Translations under genes and position numbers: made by a program
Assembly (NCBI RefSeq): GCF_037997115.1
Contig: NZ_CP150484.1
Span: 5,988,236-6,021,536, forward strand
Direction of reading: 5' to 3'
DNA from: Amycolatopsis coloradensis
GTDB taxonomy: Bacteria > Actinomycetota > Actinomycetes > Mycobacteriales > Pseudonocardiaceae
DNA: 33,301 bases
The notes under the pieces: model-generated
What the model saw: only the letters and a program-made list of their open reading frames with translations
Told to the model about the DNA's origin: nothing
Database searches by the model: none
In this document: positions 15,677 to 23,835 of the stretch, piece after piece
How positions within the stretch are numbered: position 1 is the stretch's first letter
Layout: the number at the start of each line of letters is the position of its first letter

Positions 15677-16204
15677 TCAGTCGGTGTCCTGCTCTACGTG
15701 GCGCTGCAGGATCGTGAGGATCTCGATACCCTGGATCCGCGAGTCGTCCGAAACTCCGTCTGCGTGCGCGAGTTCCTCCGCGTTGAACCACTGCACGGCG
15801 GACTCTGCGTCGCCGGAATAGTCGCCGTCCGGTTCGGCAACGTACACGTGATCACGATGGACGTGGGGTACACCGGTGTGGTTATCGGGCCCGGCCGGGA
15901 CTTCGGCGATCCACCACGGGGCCGCGATCGTGTGGTGAGGAAACGAGGCCGGCAGTGGCAGCGGCAGGAGCCTGCACCGTACTCCCGCCTCTTCGCGCAC
16001 TTCGCGCACCGCCGTCTCGCCGATGCTCTCCCCCGGTTCCTGATGGCCACCGGCCGGCAAGGTGATGTGCAGGCGGTGGTGCCAGATAAGCCCGATCATC
16101 CACCGCATCTGCCTGCATTGCACCAGGAAAGTAGACGCTGTCTGCTCTGTGATCGTCACGAGCCACAATTCCCGTCTGCCAGATCGTCCATACAACCCTG
16201 TCAT
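15677..16204 (-). CDS. NUDIX hydrolase
   Basis: The 175-aa product contains a complete Nudix box, GGHQEPGESIGETAVREVRE followed by EAG (GX5EX7REUXEEXGU), with all metal-binding glutamates present. After the box come LPASFPHHTIAAPWWIAEV and VYVAEPDGDYSGDAESAVQW, as in pyrophosphohydrolases that act on nucleotide derivatives. The start ATG at 16204 follows AGAGGG; a GTG at 16240 is less likely. The substrate is unknown. It is divergent from the MurG paralogue with about 245 bases between, which holds both promoters. Confidence 0.88.
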   Translation of the reverse strand: MTGLYGRSGRRELWLVTITEQTASTFLVQCRQMRWMIGLIWHHRLHITLPAGGHQEPGESIGETAVREVREEAGVRCRLLPLPLPASFPHHTIAAPWWIAEVPAGPDNHTGVPHVHRDHVYVAEPDGDYSGDAESAVQWFNAEELAHADGVSDDSRIQGIEILTILQRHVEQDTD

Positions 16205-16449
16205 ACCCTCTAACAACAGGCCTGCGTGAGCCAGCGGCACCTACGCCGATGCCCGCGCGCCCACAGCCGCGCCTCCCCATCCAACCCTTGCCGGGTCCAT
16301 AGTGGACGGTATCCCGCCGATGCCCGACGTAGTGTGAGTGGCGCTCAACCGCCATCGGTGCTTGTGGAAGAATCCCGCGCGGAAGCTGGCGTTCACGCCG
16401 GATCACGGTCACCCCTTCCCGGCAGGGCGAGAAACAGCAGGTTTTGACG

Positions 16450-17661
16450 ATGACCAAGCACAACGCCGCGCAGGCCGGCACCGAGCACGATCAGCAGCAG
16501 CAGGCGTTCCGGTTGCTGGTCACGGGCGGCGGGACGGGCGGGCACACCTATCCCGCGCTGACCACTATCCGCACGCTGCAGGCCCGGTTGGCTGATCAGG
16601 GCAGAACCGTCGAGGTGTTGTGGGTGGGAAACGCGGCCGGTTTGGAAGCGCGCGTCACCGCCGATCAAGGGATCCCGTTTCAGGCGGTCGCCACCGGGAA
16701 GATCCGTCGTGCGCGCAACCCGCTGAAGATGCTGTCGCGGGCCAATCTGACCGATATGGCCCGGGTCCCGCTCGGCGTTGTGCAGGCGCGGTCGGCCGTG
16801 GCGCGTTTCCGGCCTGATGTCGTGCTGGCGACCGGTGGCTACGTCGCCGTGCCGGTCGGGGTGGCAGCGCGGGTGTGTGGCCGTCCGCTGGTCATTCACG
16901 AGCAGACGTTGCGGCTGGGCTTGGCGAACCGGGTACTGGCCCAGGTGGCGGCTCGGGTGGCGGTGTCGTCGGAATCGACCCTGCCGCTCCTGTCGGCCGC
17001 CACGCGGAAGCGTGCTGTCGCGACGGGGAATCCGGTGCGTGCCGAGGTGTTGACGGGGGACGCTGACCGGGCAGTGAAGGCGCTCGGCGTGCAGGGTTTC
17101 GATCGGGCGCTGCCCACGGTGTATGTCACCGGCGGCGCGCAGGGCGCCAGGCAGATCAACGAGCTGGTCTCGTCGATCCTGCCGTGGCTGCTGGAGCGGG
17201 CCAACGTCGTGCACCAGTGCGGCACAGCGGCCGTGGAGGGCCAGCGGGAGTGTGCGGCCGGGTTGCCGGCGGATCTCGCTGCCCGGTATCTGCCGGTCGA
17301 TTTCATCGGCGCGGAGCTGCCTGATGTGTTCGCACTGGCTGACGTGATCATTTCGCGCAGCGGGGCGGGGACGATCGCCGAGGTGACCGCGCTGGGCATG
17401 GCGGCGGTGTTCATTCCGTTGGCGTCCTCGGCGGGTGGCGAGCAGGCCCACAACGCGCGGCATCTCGCCGAACAGGGCGCCGCGGCCGCGCTGCTGGGCG
17501 CCGACGTCACGGCGGCGGACCTTCAGGACGCGGTGGCGCCGCTGCTGGCAGATCCGCAGCGGCGCCACGCCATGGCCGACCTCGCCCGCGCGCAGGGCAG
17601 GCCCGACGCCGCGGATCGGCTCGTCGACGTCGTCTTGGACGCGGCGCGGGAGCGTCGGTGA
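16450..17661 (+). CDS. MurG-type glycosyltransferase paralogue
   Basis: The 403-aa product has GT-B MurG motifs in order: VTGGGTGGHTYPAL (N-terminal G-loop), VLATGGYVAVPVGVAA, VIHEQTLRLGLANR, VYVTGGAQGARQINEL (second G-loop) and VVHQCG. ADVIISRSGAGTIAEV and GGEQAHNARHL, with the donor-binding Glu and Gln, follow. MurG transfers GlcNAc to lipid I in cell-wall synthesis and is normally in the division cluster; no such genes are here. The HEQN/HEAN asparagine is threonine, and GGSQGA is GGAQGA. With an amino-sugar operon facing it, a specialised transferase for the modified sugar is plausible but unproven. A TTG two codons earlier is an alternative start. Confidence 0.85.
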   Translation: MTKHNAAQAGTEHDQQQQAFRLLVTGGGTGGHTYPALTTIRTLQARLADQGRTVEVLWVGNAAGLEARVTADQGIPFQAVATGKIRRARNPLKMLSRANLTDMARVPLGVVQARSAVARFRPDVVLATGGYVAVPVGVAARVCGRPLVIHEQTLRLGLANRVLAQVAARVAVSSESTLPLLSAATRKRAVATGNPVRAEVLTGDADRAVKALGVQGFDRALPTVYVTGGAQGARQINELVSSILPWLLERANVVHQCGTAAVEGQRECAAGLPADLAARYLPVDFIGAELPDVFALADVIISRSGAGTIAEVTALGMAAVFIPLASSAGGEQAHNARHLAEQGAAAALLGADVTAADLQDAVAPLLADPQRRHAMADLARAQGRPDAADRLVDVVLDAARERR

Positions 17662-17683
17662 TCGTGGGCGTTGGCCGATGTTG

Positions 17684-18334
17684 TCAGCGGCGGGATTGTG
17701 TCGTGGCCCGCGTCCAGCCGTCGCGGTCGCCGAGCAGGTGGTTGTCTCGCCGGTAGTGCGTGGTCGCCCTGGTCTCGTCTTGGGGTTTGGGGGTGATGGC
17801 GTCGAGTCGGGGCAGGGTGTCGGTGATGAGGCGGCGCCCGTGGTCCATGGCGCGGGACCAGACGTCGGCGACCTCGTCGACGTCCGGCCAGATGGAGAAC
17901 AGGGCTTCGGCGAGGACGGGGCCGGAGTCGATGCCGGAGTCGATGACGTGGATCGTGATGCCGGCGAGGGTGTCGCGGTTGTGCAGTGCCCAGTTGACCG
18001 GGCGGGCGCCGCGGTAGGCGGGTAGGCGTCCGGGGTGGCAGTTGAGGATGTGTGGGGTGCTGTCGATCAGGCTGGCTCCGATGATTTTGTCGTAGAGCAC
18101 GCTGAACACGAGATCGCACCGTCCGGGTTCGAGGTCGCGCCAGTCTCCGGAGCGCAGCACGCGTGTGTGCGGCCAGTTCTGTTCGACGGCTCGGGACAGG
18201 CTGATGTCCCAGTCGGGCTCGGGCGTGTTGGGGATGACAGTGTCCAGGACGGTGCCGGGCAGTGCGCTGATGACCTCGCAGGCGTGTACGGCGAGGCTGC
18301 CTTTCCCGAGCACGGCGGCACGGCGCAGAGTCAC
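17684..18334 (-). CDS. Sugar N-formyltransferase
   Basis: The 216-aa product belongs to the formyltransferase fold shared by methionyl-tRNA formyltransferase and dTDP-amino-sugar N-formyltransferases. The catalytic region is ILNCHPGRLPAYRGARPVNW (Asn and His of the active site), followed by AGITIHVIDSGIDSGPVLAE, with the conserved aspartate. It uses N10-formyl-tetrahydrofolate to formylate, by context, a dTDP-4-amino-4,6-dideoxy sugar. It is too short to carry the tRNA-binding domain of Fmt. The GTG start at 18334 overlaps the aminotransferase stop as GTGA, so both are coupled. It is the last gene of the operon. Confidence 0.88.
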   Translation of the reverse strand: MTLRRAAVLGKGSLAVHACEVISALPGTVLDTVIPNTPEPDWDISLSRAVEQNWPHTRVLRSGDWRDLEPGRCDLVFSVLYDKIIGASLIDSTPHILNCHPGRLPAYRGARPVNWALHNRDTLAGITIHVIDSGIDSGPVLAEALFSIWPDVDEVADVWSRAMDHGRRLITDTLPRLDAITPKPQDETRATTHYRRDNHLLGDRDGWTRATTQSRR

Positions 18335-19530
18335 CGTGGTGCCTTCAGGTGATCCAGATCCTGATCGGGTGCGGTCGCCTCGGCGTAGGTCGTGCTGGTG
18401 GTGAGGCGGAGTGTTCTGCGCAGGGCCGCCGCGACGGTGTGCACGTCGTTCGCGGTCATGGCGGGATGGAACGGCAGGGTGAGGATCTGCCGCCACAGCG
18501 ACTCCGACCGTGGAAGCGGGCTGGCCCACGAGCGGAACGCGGGCTGGAGATGGTTGAGCGGGTAGTGCACACCCACGGCGATCTCGGCGGCGCGCAGCCG
18601 CGTGTGGACCTCGTCCCGCAGCGGCGCGGGAACGAGGACCGTGCAGGTGAACGGCACGGTGTTGGCGACGTCGAGGTCGACCACGGTGACGTTCTCGATC
18701 TCGCGCAGTGCGGTCTCGTAGGTGATCCAGAGGCTCCTACGGCGAGTTTCCATCTCGGGAAAGCGGGCGAGCTGGACCCGGCCGATCGCGGCGTGCAGAG
18801 TCGAGAGGTGGTAGCGGAACCCGGCACCCTCCACGGTGTAGGACACCGCGGCGCCCCGTTCGGCCCGGGTCTGGGGGATGCCCAGTGCCCGAGCCCGGCG
18901 CAAGATCGCGGCCTCACGTGCGGTGCGGGGGACGACTGCCCCGCCGTCGCCGCAGGTGAGTGCTTTGATCGCGTCGAAGCTGAAGCAGGTCAGGTCGCCG
19001 GTGGCGCCGACGCGCCGCAGACCGTTGACGGAGCCGAAGGCGTGTGCCGCGTCCTCGACGATCGCGATGTCCCGGGCGGCGAGGTGCTCGCGCACGTCGG
19101 CGAGGTCGATCGCGCGGCCGCCGTAGAGGACCGGCATGACCGCGCGGGTGGCCGGGGTGAGGGCGGCGCGGAGGTGGTCGGCGGTGGTGCACAAGGTCGC
19201 TGGGTCGACGTCGACGAACCGGGGCCGGGCACCGGTCGCGGCGATGGCCTGGACGCTGGCGCAGAAGGTCAGCGACGGGACGACCACCTCATCCCCCGGC
19301 CTGACCCCGGCGGCTAGGAGCGCCAGGTGCAGCGCGGCGGTGCCGGTCGCGACCGCCACCACGTCCGGCACGTCGAGGTAGGCGGCCAGCTCGCGTTCGA
19401 AGGCCTCGGTTTCCGCGCCGTGCCCGTACTGGCCGCTCTCGAGCGCGCGAGCAAGGGCGGTGATCTCGTCGCCGTAGAGGAACGGCCGGGCGTTTGCTCG
19501 GGGCCCGCCTGGTGCTGTCACGACGGTCAT
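18331..19530 (-). CDS. DegT/DnrJ/EryC1/StrS-type sugar aminotransferase
   Basis: The 399-aa product is a PLP-dependent fold-type I sugar aminotransferase. It shows ATGTAALHLALLAAGVRPGD, VVVPSLTFCASV, DVDPATL, IAIVEDAAHAFGS, then CFSFDAIKALTCGDGG with the PLP-binding lysine, and HYPLNHLQPAF near the end. These enzymes aminate dTDP-4-keto- or 3-keto-6-deoxy sugars. With the dehydratase before it and the formyltransferase after it, a dTDP-4-keto substrate is the most economical. Its ATG overlaps the dehydratase stop (ATGA) and its stop overlaps the formyltransferase start. Confidence 0.92.
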   Translation of the reverse strand: MTVVTAPGGPRANARPFLYGDEITALARALESGQYGHGAETEAFERELAAYLDVPDVVAVATGTAALHLALLAAGVRPGDEVVVPSLTFCASVQAIAATGARPRFVDVDPATLCTTADHLRAALTPATRAVMPVLYGGRAIDLADVREHLAARDIAIVEDAAHAFGSVNGLRRVGATGDLTCFSFDAIKALTCGDGGAVVPRTAREAAILRRARALGIPQTRAERGAAVSYTVEGAGFRYHLSTLHAAIGRVQLARFPEMETRRRSLWITYETALREIENVTVVDLDVANTVPFTCTVLVPAPLRDEVHTRLRAAEIAVGVHYPLNHLQPAFRSWASPLPRSESLWRQILTLPFHPAMTANDVHTVAAALRRTLRLTTSTTYAEATAPDQDLDHLKAPR

Positions 19531-20531
19531 CCGCCGACCGCCGTCAGCTCGATGGCGTCGGCATGTTGTGCCGCGGATTCGGTCGTTGGCCAGCGATCGG
19601 CGTGTCCTCGATACCACTGGACGGTCTCGGCCAGACCCGACGCCAGGTCCCGCCGGGGCCGGAACCCGAGTTCGGCGATCTTGCTCCAGTCCATCGCATA
19701 GCGGATGTCGTTCGCGGTGCGATCCGCCACGGTGGTGACCGCGTCCCAACCGGCGCCGACGATTCGCAGCAGGCGCCCGGTGAGTTCCAGGGTGGTGAGG
19801 TCGGTTCCGCCGGCGATGTTGTAGATCTGGCCGGGGACGCCGCGGCGCAGGACCAGCTCAATCGCCCGGCAGTTGTCCTCGACGTGCAGCCAGTTCCGCA
19901 GGTGCTGCCCGTGACCGTGCACGGTGACGGGTTCGCCGGTAAGGAGCTTGCGCAGGAACAGAGGGATCAGCTTCTCCGGGTGCTGGCGGGGACCGTAGTT
20001 GTTGGAGCTGCGGGTGATGCAGACCGGCACGCCGAAGCTGACGAAGTACGAGATGGCCATCAGGTCGCTGGCCGCCTTGCTGGCCGCGTACGGAACCGTG
20101 GGCCGCAGTGGGGCGTCTTCACGGGCGGAGCCGGTCGGCATCGGCCCGTAGACCTCGTCGGTGGACACGTGCACGAATTTCTGGACACCGCAGCGCATCG
20201 CGGCGTCGAGCAGGGTTTGTGTGCCCATCACGTTCGTGCTGACACTGTTGCCGACGTCGCGCAGAGAACGGTCCACATGGGACTCGGCAGCCAGATGCAC
20301 GACCGCCGAGTGGCCGGGCAGGAGATCACCGACCAGGCCTGTGTCGCGGATGTCGCCTTCGACGAACGTCAATTTCGTGGAGTCCATGGCGGCGGCGAGA
20401 TTCCGCCGGTCGCCGGCATAGGTGAGACTGTCCAGGACGGTCACCTGGTCGACCTGGTCTGCCTGGATGAGACGGTCGACCAGGTGTGAGCCAATGAATC
20501 CGGCGCCGCCCGTCACGAGCACTCTGTGCAT
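19527..20531 (-). CDS. rmlB: dTDP-glucose 4,6-dehydratase
   Basis: The 334-aa product is a short-chain dehydrogenase/reductase-type enzyme. It has GGAGFIGSH at residues 8-16 (NAD binding), VVHLAAESHVDRS, HVSTDEVYG (the Thr-Asp-Glu triad of 4,6-dehydratases), YAASKAASD (Tyr and Lys catalytic pair), RSSNNYGPRQHPEKLIP and the C-terminal GFRPRRDLASGL. It converts dTDP-glucose to dTDP-4-keto-6-deoxyglucose, the entry step for deoxysugars. The matching thymidylyltransferase is not in the window and is presumably elsewhere. The ATG at 20531 is the obvious family start; 67 bases separate it from the RmlC-like gene. Confidence 0.93.
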   Translation of the reverse strand: MHRVLVTGGAGFIGSHLVDRLIQADQVDQVTVLDSLTYAGDRRNLAAAMDSTKLTFVEGDIRDTGLVGDLLPGHSAVVHLAAESHVDRSLRDVGNSVSTNVMGTQTLLDAAMRCGVQKFVHVSTDEVYGPMPTGSAREDAPLRPTVPYAASKAASDLMAISYFVSFGVPVCITRSSNNYGPRQHPEKLIPLFLRKLLTGEPVTVHGHGQHLRNWLHVEDNCRAIELVLRRGVPGQIYNIAGGTDLTTLELTGRLLRIVGAGWDAVTTVADRTANDIRYAMDWSKIAELGFRPRRDLASGLAETVQWYRGHADRWPTTESAAQHADAIELTAVGG

Positions 20532-20598
20532 GGTCAGTCCAATCTGTCTCGACACGGTTGATGGGACAAATGCTGGTGCTGAACTGATTTCTGGTTTC

Positions 20599-21174
20599 TC
20601 AAAGCGTGTATGCGGGGAGCAGCCCGGCCCGTTCGGCTGCGGCGACGGAGAGTGCGGCACGATCCTTCGCCGACTGGTGCACGGTGACCTCGGGCGGCCA
20701 GGTGATCCCGAGGTCCGGGTCGAGCGCCTGGACACGGAGTTCGCGGCCGGGGTCGTGCGGTTGGGACAGCAGGTACAGCAGCATCGAGTTCTCGGCGAGG
20801 GACAGGAACGCGTGCCCGAGGCCCTCACCGAGGTACAGCGACAGGTGGTGGTCCTCGTCGAGGCGCTCCAGGTGCCAGCGGCCGAACGTCGGCGACCCTG
20901 TCCGCACGTCGACCACGACGTCCAGCACCGCGCCTCGCGCGCACGTGACGTATTTGGACTGCCCGGGCGCCCCGGTGACCACGCTGATCCCGCGCAGCAC
21001 TCCCCTGAGAGACACCGACATGTTGGCCTGTCGCGGGTGCCAGCTTCCGCCGGTAGCGGCGTGCACGGTGTCGTCTCGATACCACTCGTGGAAACTCCCC
21101 CGTCCGTCCTCATGGCGAGGGGTCTCGATCTTCCACGCGCCGGGGATCGGTAGCGGGGTGACGTGGGTCCCCAT
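20599..21174 (-). CDS. RmlC-like dTDP-4-keto-6-deoxyhexose epimerase, catalytic His absent
   Basis: The 191-aa cupin shows the RmlC layout: DGRGSFHEWYRDD, QANMSVSLRGVLRGISVV, APGQSKYVTCARGAVLDVVV, GSPTFGRW, GEGLGHAFL, then LLYLLSQ and LDPDLGITWP. RmlC epimerises dTDP-4-keto-6-deoxyglucose at C3 and C5. The proton-accepting histidine (LRGxH in the family) is serine here, while the tyrosine in LLYLL and the binding lysine after GQ are kept. It may be inactive, or act without full epimerisation. A GGAGGAGG site lies upstream of ATG 21174. It is the second gene of the operon. Confidence 0.85.
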   Translation of the reverse strand: MGTHVTPLPIPGAWKIETPRHEDGRGSFHEWYRDDTVHAATGGSWHPRQANMSVSLRGVLRGISVVTGAPGQSKYVTCARGAVLDVVVDVRTGSPTFGRWHLERLDEDHHLSLYLGEGLGHAFLSLAENSMLLYLLSQPHDPGRELRVQALDPDLGITWPPEVTVHQSAKDRAALSVAAAERAGLLPAYTL

Positions 21175-21213
21175 GTCCGGTGGGCCTCCTCCGTGAGTCC
21201 GAGTTCGGCTGGG

Positions 21214-21582
21214 TCAGGCGGCGACGGTGACGCTCGTGTCCGGTTCCAAGCGCTCACGCTCTGGGCGCGGGTGGTGTCCTGACAGGTCCAGCGTTCCGCG
21301 TATCGCCACGATCTCGGTGTCGACGAGGACCTCGTGCGGCTGATTCCGCAACCAGCTCGCACACGATTCGCAGACCTCGAAACGGTTCCCGAGGTCACGG
21401 AAGCTCGTCTTGCCGATCAGTTCAGCCAGGTGGGCGAGGCGGTAGCCGAACACCAGGTTGCACACCGGATGGATCTGGGAGTAACCCTCGTGCGCCAGGT
21501 CGATGGCCAGATAGGTGTGACGCCGGCCGTCCCCGGCGTAGACGCGGAACACCACCCGCACTCGCTTCCCGCTGCCCGTCAT
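21214..21582 (-). CDS. Hypothetical protein, first gene of the sugar operon
   Basis: The 122-aa product starts at ATG 21582 with GGGGGA upstream. Two short strand-rich halves are visible (VRVVFRVYAGDGRRHTYLAI, then DTEIVAIRGTLDL) with a middle that holds three cysteines, at CNLVF and CESCASW. It has no membrane helix or signal. I recognise no family. It lies 39 bases before the RmlC-like gene on the same strand and diverges from the HTH-deformylase gene, so it is probably co-transcribed with the sugar genes. Confidence 0.65.
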   Translation of the reverse strand: MTGSGKRVRVVFRVYAGDGRRHTYLAIDLAHEGYSQIHPVCNLVFGYRLAHLAELIGKTSFRDLGNRFEVCESCASWLRNQPHEVLVDTEIVAIRGTLDLSGHHPRPERERLEPDTSVTVAA

Positions 21583-21707
21583 CGCGTCCCCCGTTCCGTC
21601 GTGTCACAGCCGAAAGGACACCGCGGCGGGCGGGTGTGCCTCTAGGCTGAGCAGCGACTCACGGTGCGTTCACGCACACTCACGGTCCCCAGACGGTGGA
21701 GGCGACG

Positions 21708-23216
21708 ATGACGACGGGCACGACCAGCGGCGGCAATCCGGATGCCGAGGTGAACGTGTTCGCCGTCGAACTCGAACGCTGGCGCGACGTCCGCGGGTTC
21801 TCCCGCGCCGCGCTGGCCAAGGCCATGGGCTATGACCGCTCCTACGTCTCCAAGGTGCTCTCCGGCACCGAACGCCCCTCGGAAGCGTTCGCCGGACACG
21901 CCGAGGCCGCACTCCGCGCCGGCGGCGCCCTGCACACCGCATACCGTGACTACGAGGCCCAGCGCCCCGCCCGAACCCGACCCGCCCTCCCGCCCGTCAC
22001 CGAGACCGCGGCCGGGACCGGGAGCCTGGTGGTCGACCACGACGACGCCACCCTCCGCTACGACGACGGCGTCTACCGGCTCACCCAGCGCCGCCACCTG
22101 GTCAACCACGGCACCGAACCGATCACCCGCTACCTGATCCGCATCTCCGTCGACCGCTTCCCCGGCGACCCTGAACGCTCCAACCAGCTCTACTCCGAGA
22201 ATCCCCTGACCTGGGACGAGATCGACCTGCACGCCTGGCACGGCCGAGGCCGTGCGAACCCGATGCACTGGACCGCCCACCACGACCGCGACGCGTTCAA
22301 GGAAGTGTGGCTGCTCTTCGCCGGACAACACGGGCACTTCCCCCTGTATCCCGGCGAATCCTGCTGGATCGAGTACGAATACACCGTCAGCGAAGAACAC
22401 TGGGGCAACTGGTTCCAACGAGCCGTACGGCTACCCACCCGCACCCTGTCGGTCTGCCTGGACTTCCCCGCCGACCTCGCCGCCTCGGTCTGGGGCCTGC
22501 ACACCTCAATGACCGCACAGGCCATGCCCTTCGCCACCGCCATCGGCCGCGACGACACCGGCGACCGGCACATCTTCTCCTGGTCCTGCGAAGACCCGCC
22601 ACTGCACGCCCGCTACCGGCTCGAATGGGACTTCCGCGGCCACACCACACACACCGACGGCCCACCGCCGAAACCAAGCGCGGTCATGGCATCCCTCGGC
22701 ATCGTGCAAGAAACCGACCCCGCACTGCGCCGCATCGCCCGCCGCTTCGACCTCCCGGCCGAGGCCGAGGACGCCCGCCGCGTGGTGACCGCGCTCAACT
22801 CCGCCTGCGAACGCGTCGCCCAAGCCCACACCTTCGGCAAAGGCATGGGCATCGCAGCACCGCAGATCGGCATCGACCGCGCCGCCGCCATCATCCGCAC
22901 ACCCGACGGCGAGGCGATCACCTTGTTCAACCCCACCATCATCGAATCCAGCGGCGACGTCGACGAACAATACGAAGGCTGCCTGTCCTTCTTCGACGTC
23001 CGCGGCCAGGTCCCACGCCCGCACGTCATCCACGTCGAGCACACCACCATCGACGGCCAGACGAGAATCACCGAGTTCGAACGCGGCGTCGCCCGCCTCA
23101 TCGCCCACGAGATCGACCACCTGCACGGCACCCTCTACACCGACCACATGCGACACGGAGTCGCTCCCATCCCCGTCGAGCAATACCGCGGCACCGGCAC
23201 CACCTGGAAATACTGA
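21708..23216 (+). CDS. XRE-type HTH protein fused to peptide deformylase
   Basis: The 502-aa product starts at ATG 21708 (GGAGG five bases upstream). Residues about 17-72 are an XRE-type helix-turn-helix (RAALAKAMGYDRSYVSKVLS). Residues about 95-330 are a strand-rich region rich in W, H and Y that I cannot name. The C-terminal 170 residues are a peptide deformylase. Its three motifs are all present: GMGIAAPQIG (about 378), EGCLSF (about 423) and HEIDHLHG (about 467), including the metal ligands Cys, His, His and the catalytic Glu. Deformylase removes N-formyl groups, normally from nascent proteins. It diverges from the operon making a formylated sugar, with promoters in about 125 bases. Confidence 0.88.
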   Translation: MTTGTTSGGNPDAEVNVFAVELERWRDVRGFSRAALAKAMGYDRSYVSKVLSGTERPSEAFAGHAEAALRAGGALHTAYRDYEAQRPARTRPALPPVTETAAGTGSLVVDHDDATLRYDDGVYRLTQRRHLVNHGTEPITRYLIRISVDRFPGDPERSNQLYSENPLTWDEIDLHAWHGRGRANPMHWTAHHDRDAFKEVWLLFAGQHGHFPLYPGESCWIEYEYTVSEEHWGNWFQRAVRLPTRTLSVCLDFPADLAASVWGLHTSMTAQAMPFATAIGRDDTGDRHIFSWSCEDPPLHARYRLEWDFRGHTTHTDGPPPKPSAVMASLGIVQETDPALRRIARRFDLPAEAEDARRVVTALNSACERVAQAHTFGKGMGIAAPQIGIDRAAAIIRTPDGEAITLFNPTIIESSGDVDEQYEGCLSFFDVRGQVPRPHVIHVEHTTIDGQTRITEFERGVARLIAHEIDHLHGTLYTDHMRHGVAPIPVEQYRGTGTTWKY

Positions 23217-23835
23217 CGACCACATCGCCCGACCTAGTGATAAGCAGGGCTGCAGCACAAACCGGATCAACGCTCATGGACATGCCGAAGATCACCACCA
23301 CGATCGGCAGGACCACGCGGCCACCGATGGCGTCGGCGCAGCGGATGTGCCAAACGAACGGCACCTGCACCCATCCCACCTACACGACGAAGACCAGATC
23401 TTCATACATATGCTCATTAGGCATGAATTGCCCCTTTGTGCTGCTTCTCGTTGCACCTTGACTAATTTTTACTGGACGCTCGATCTGTTCGCATTTCGCA
23501 AGGGCAGGTGACCGCACATGTTGATCACCTGTCATGATCAATGTCGATCAGTTTTGACCGCATTACGGCGTTCCTCGCGATCAAGCGTGACCGCCCCTCG
23601 ACGCCCCTCCTGGTCGTTCGTCCTCCGCTTCGCTCCGGGCGCCCCACCTGTGTCGCCTGCCCGTTGGGGACCGTCACGTTGCCAGTCGTGGGCCATCGAC
23701 AGCGGCGCAGAGTGGAACGGGTTATCGCGTTGCGGCGATTGACGAACGCTGCGTTCCCGAACGACCGATCAGCGGCATGAGAGTGCATTCGGCATTCGGC
23801 GTGGAGCCGGGGCTGGCCGTCCCTGGAGTCCGGGG
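23217..23835. other. Gene-free stretch with a TGATCA repeat
   Basis: About 620 bases lie between the HTH-deformylase gene and the AraC-type gene, which face each other. No frame is convincing. An inverted repeat TTGATCA (23521-23527)/TGATCAA (23535-23541) with a further GATCA at 23546 is the only structure noted. Part of the stretch near 23400-23480 is AT-rich for this region. Confidence 0.4.

Noticed and set aside
13828..15717. 629-aa plus-strand open frame
   Set aside because: It runs antisense across the SAV2177-type methyltransferase and Lsr2 genes; both of those have clear motifs and ribosome sites or family starts.
16393..17568. 391-aa minus-strand open frame
   Set aside because: Shadow of the MurG paralogue; rich in R, H, P and Q with no motif.
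20532..21398. Upstream extension of the dTDP-glucose dehydratase frame to 21398
   Set aside because: It overlaps the RmlC-like gene in another frame; the family start is MHRVLVTGG at 20531.
22307..23461. 384-aa plus-strand frame inside the HTH-deformylase gene
   Set aside because: Arg/His/Pro-rich shadow of the deformylase fusion in another frame.
23525..23788. 87-aa minus-strand frame as a gene
   Set aside because: No ribosome site and no protein-like pattern; left as intergenic.
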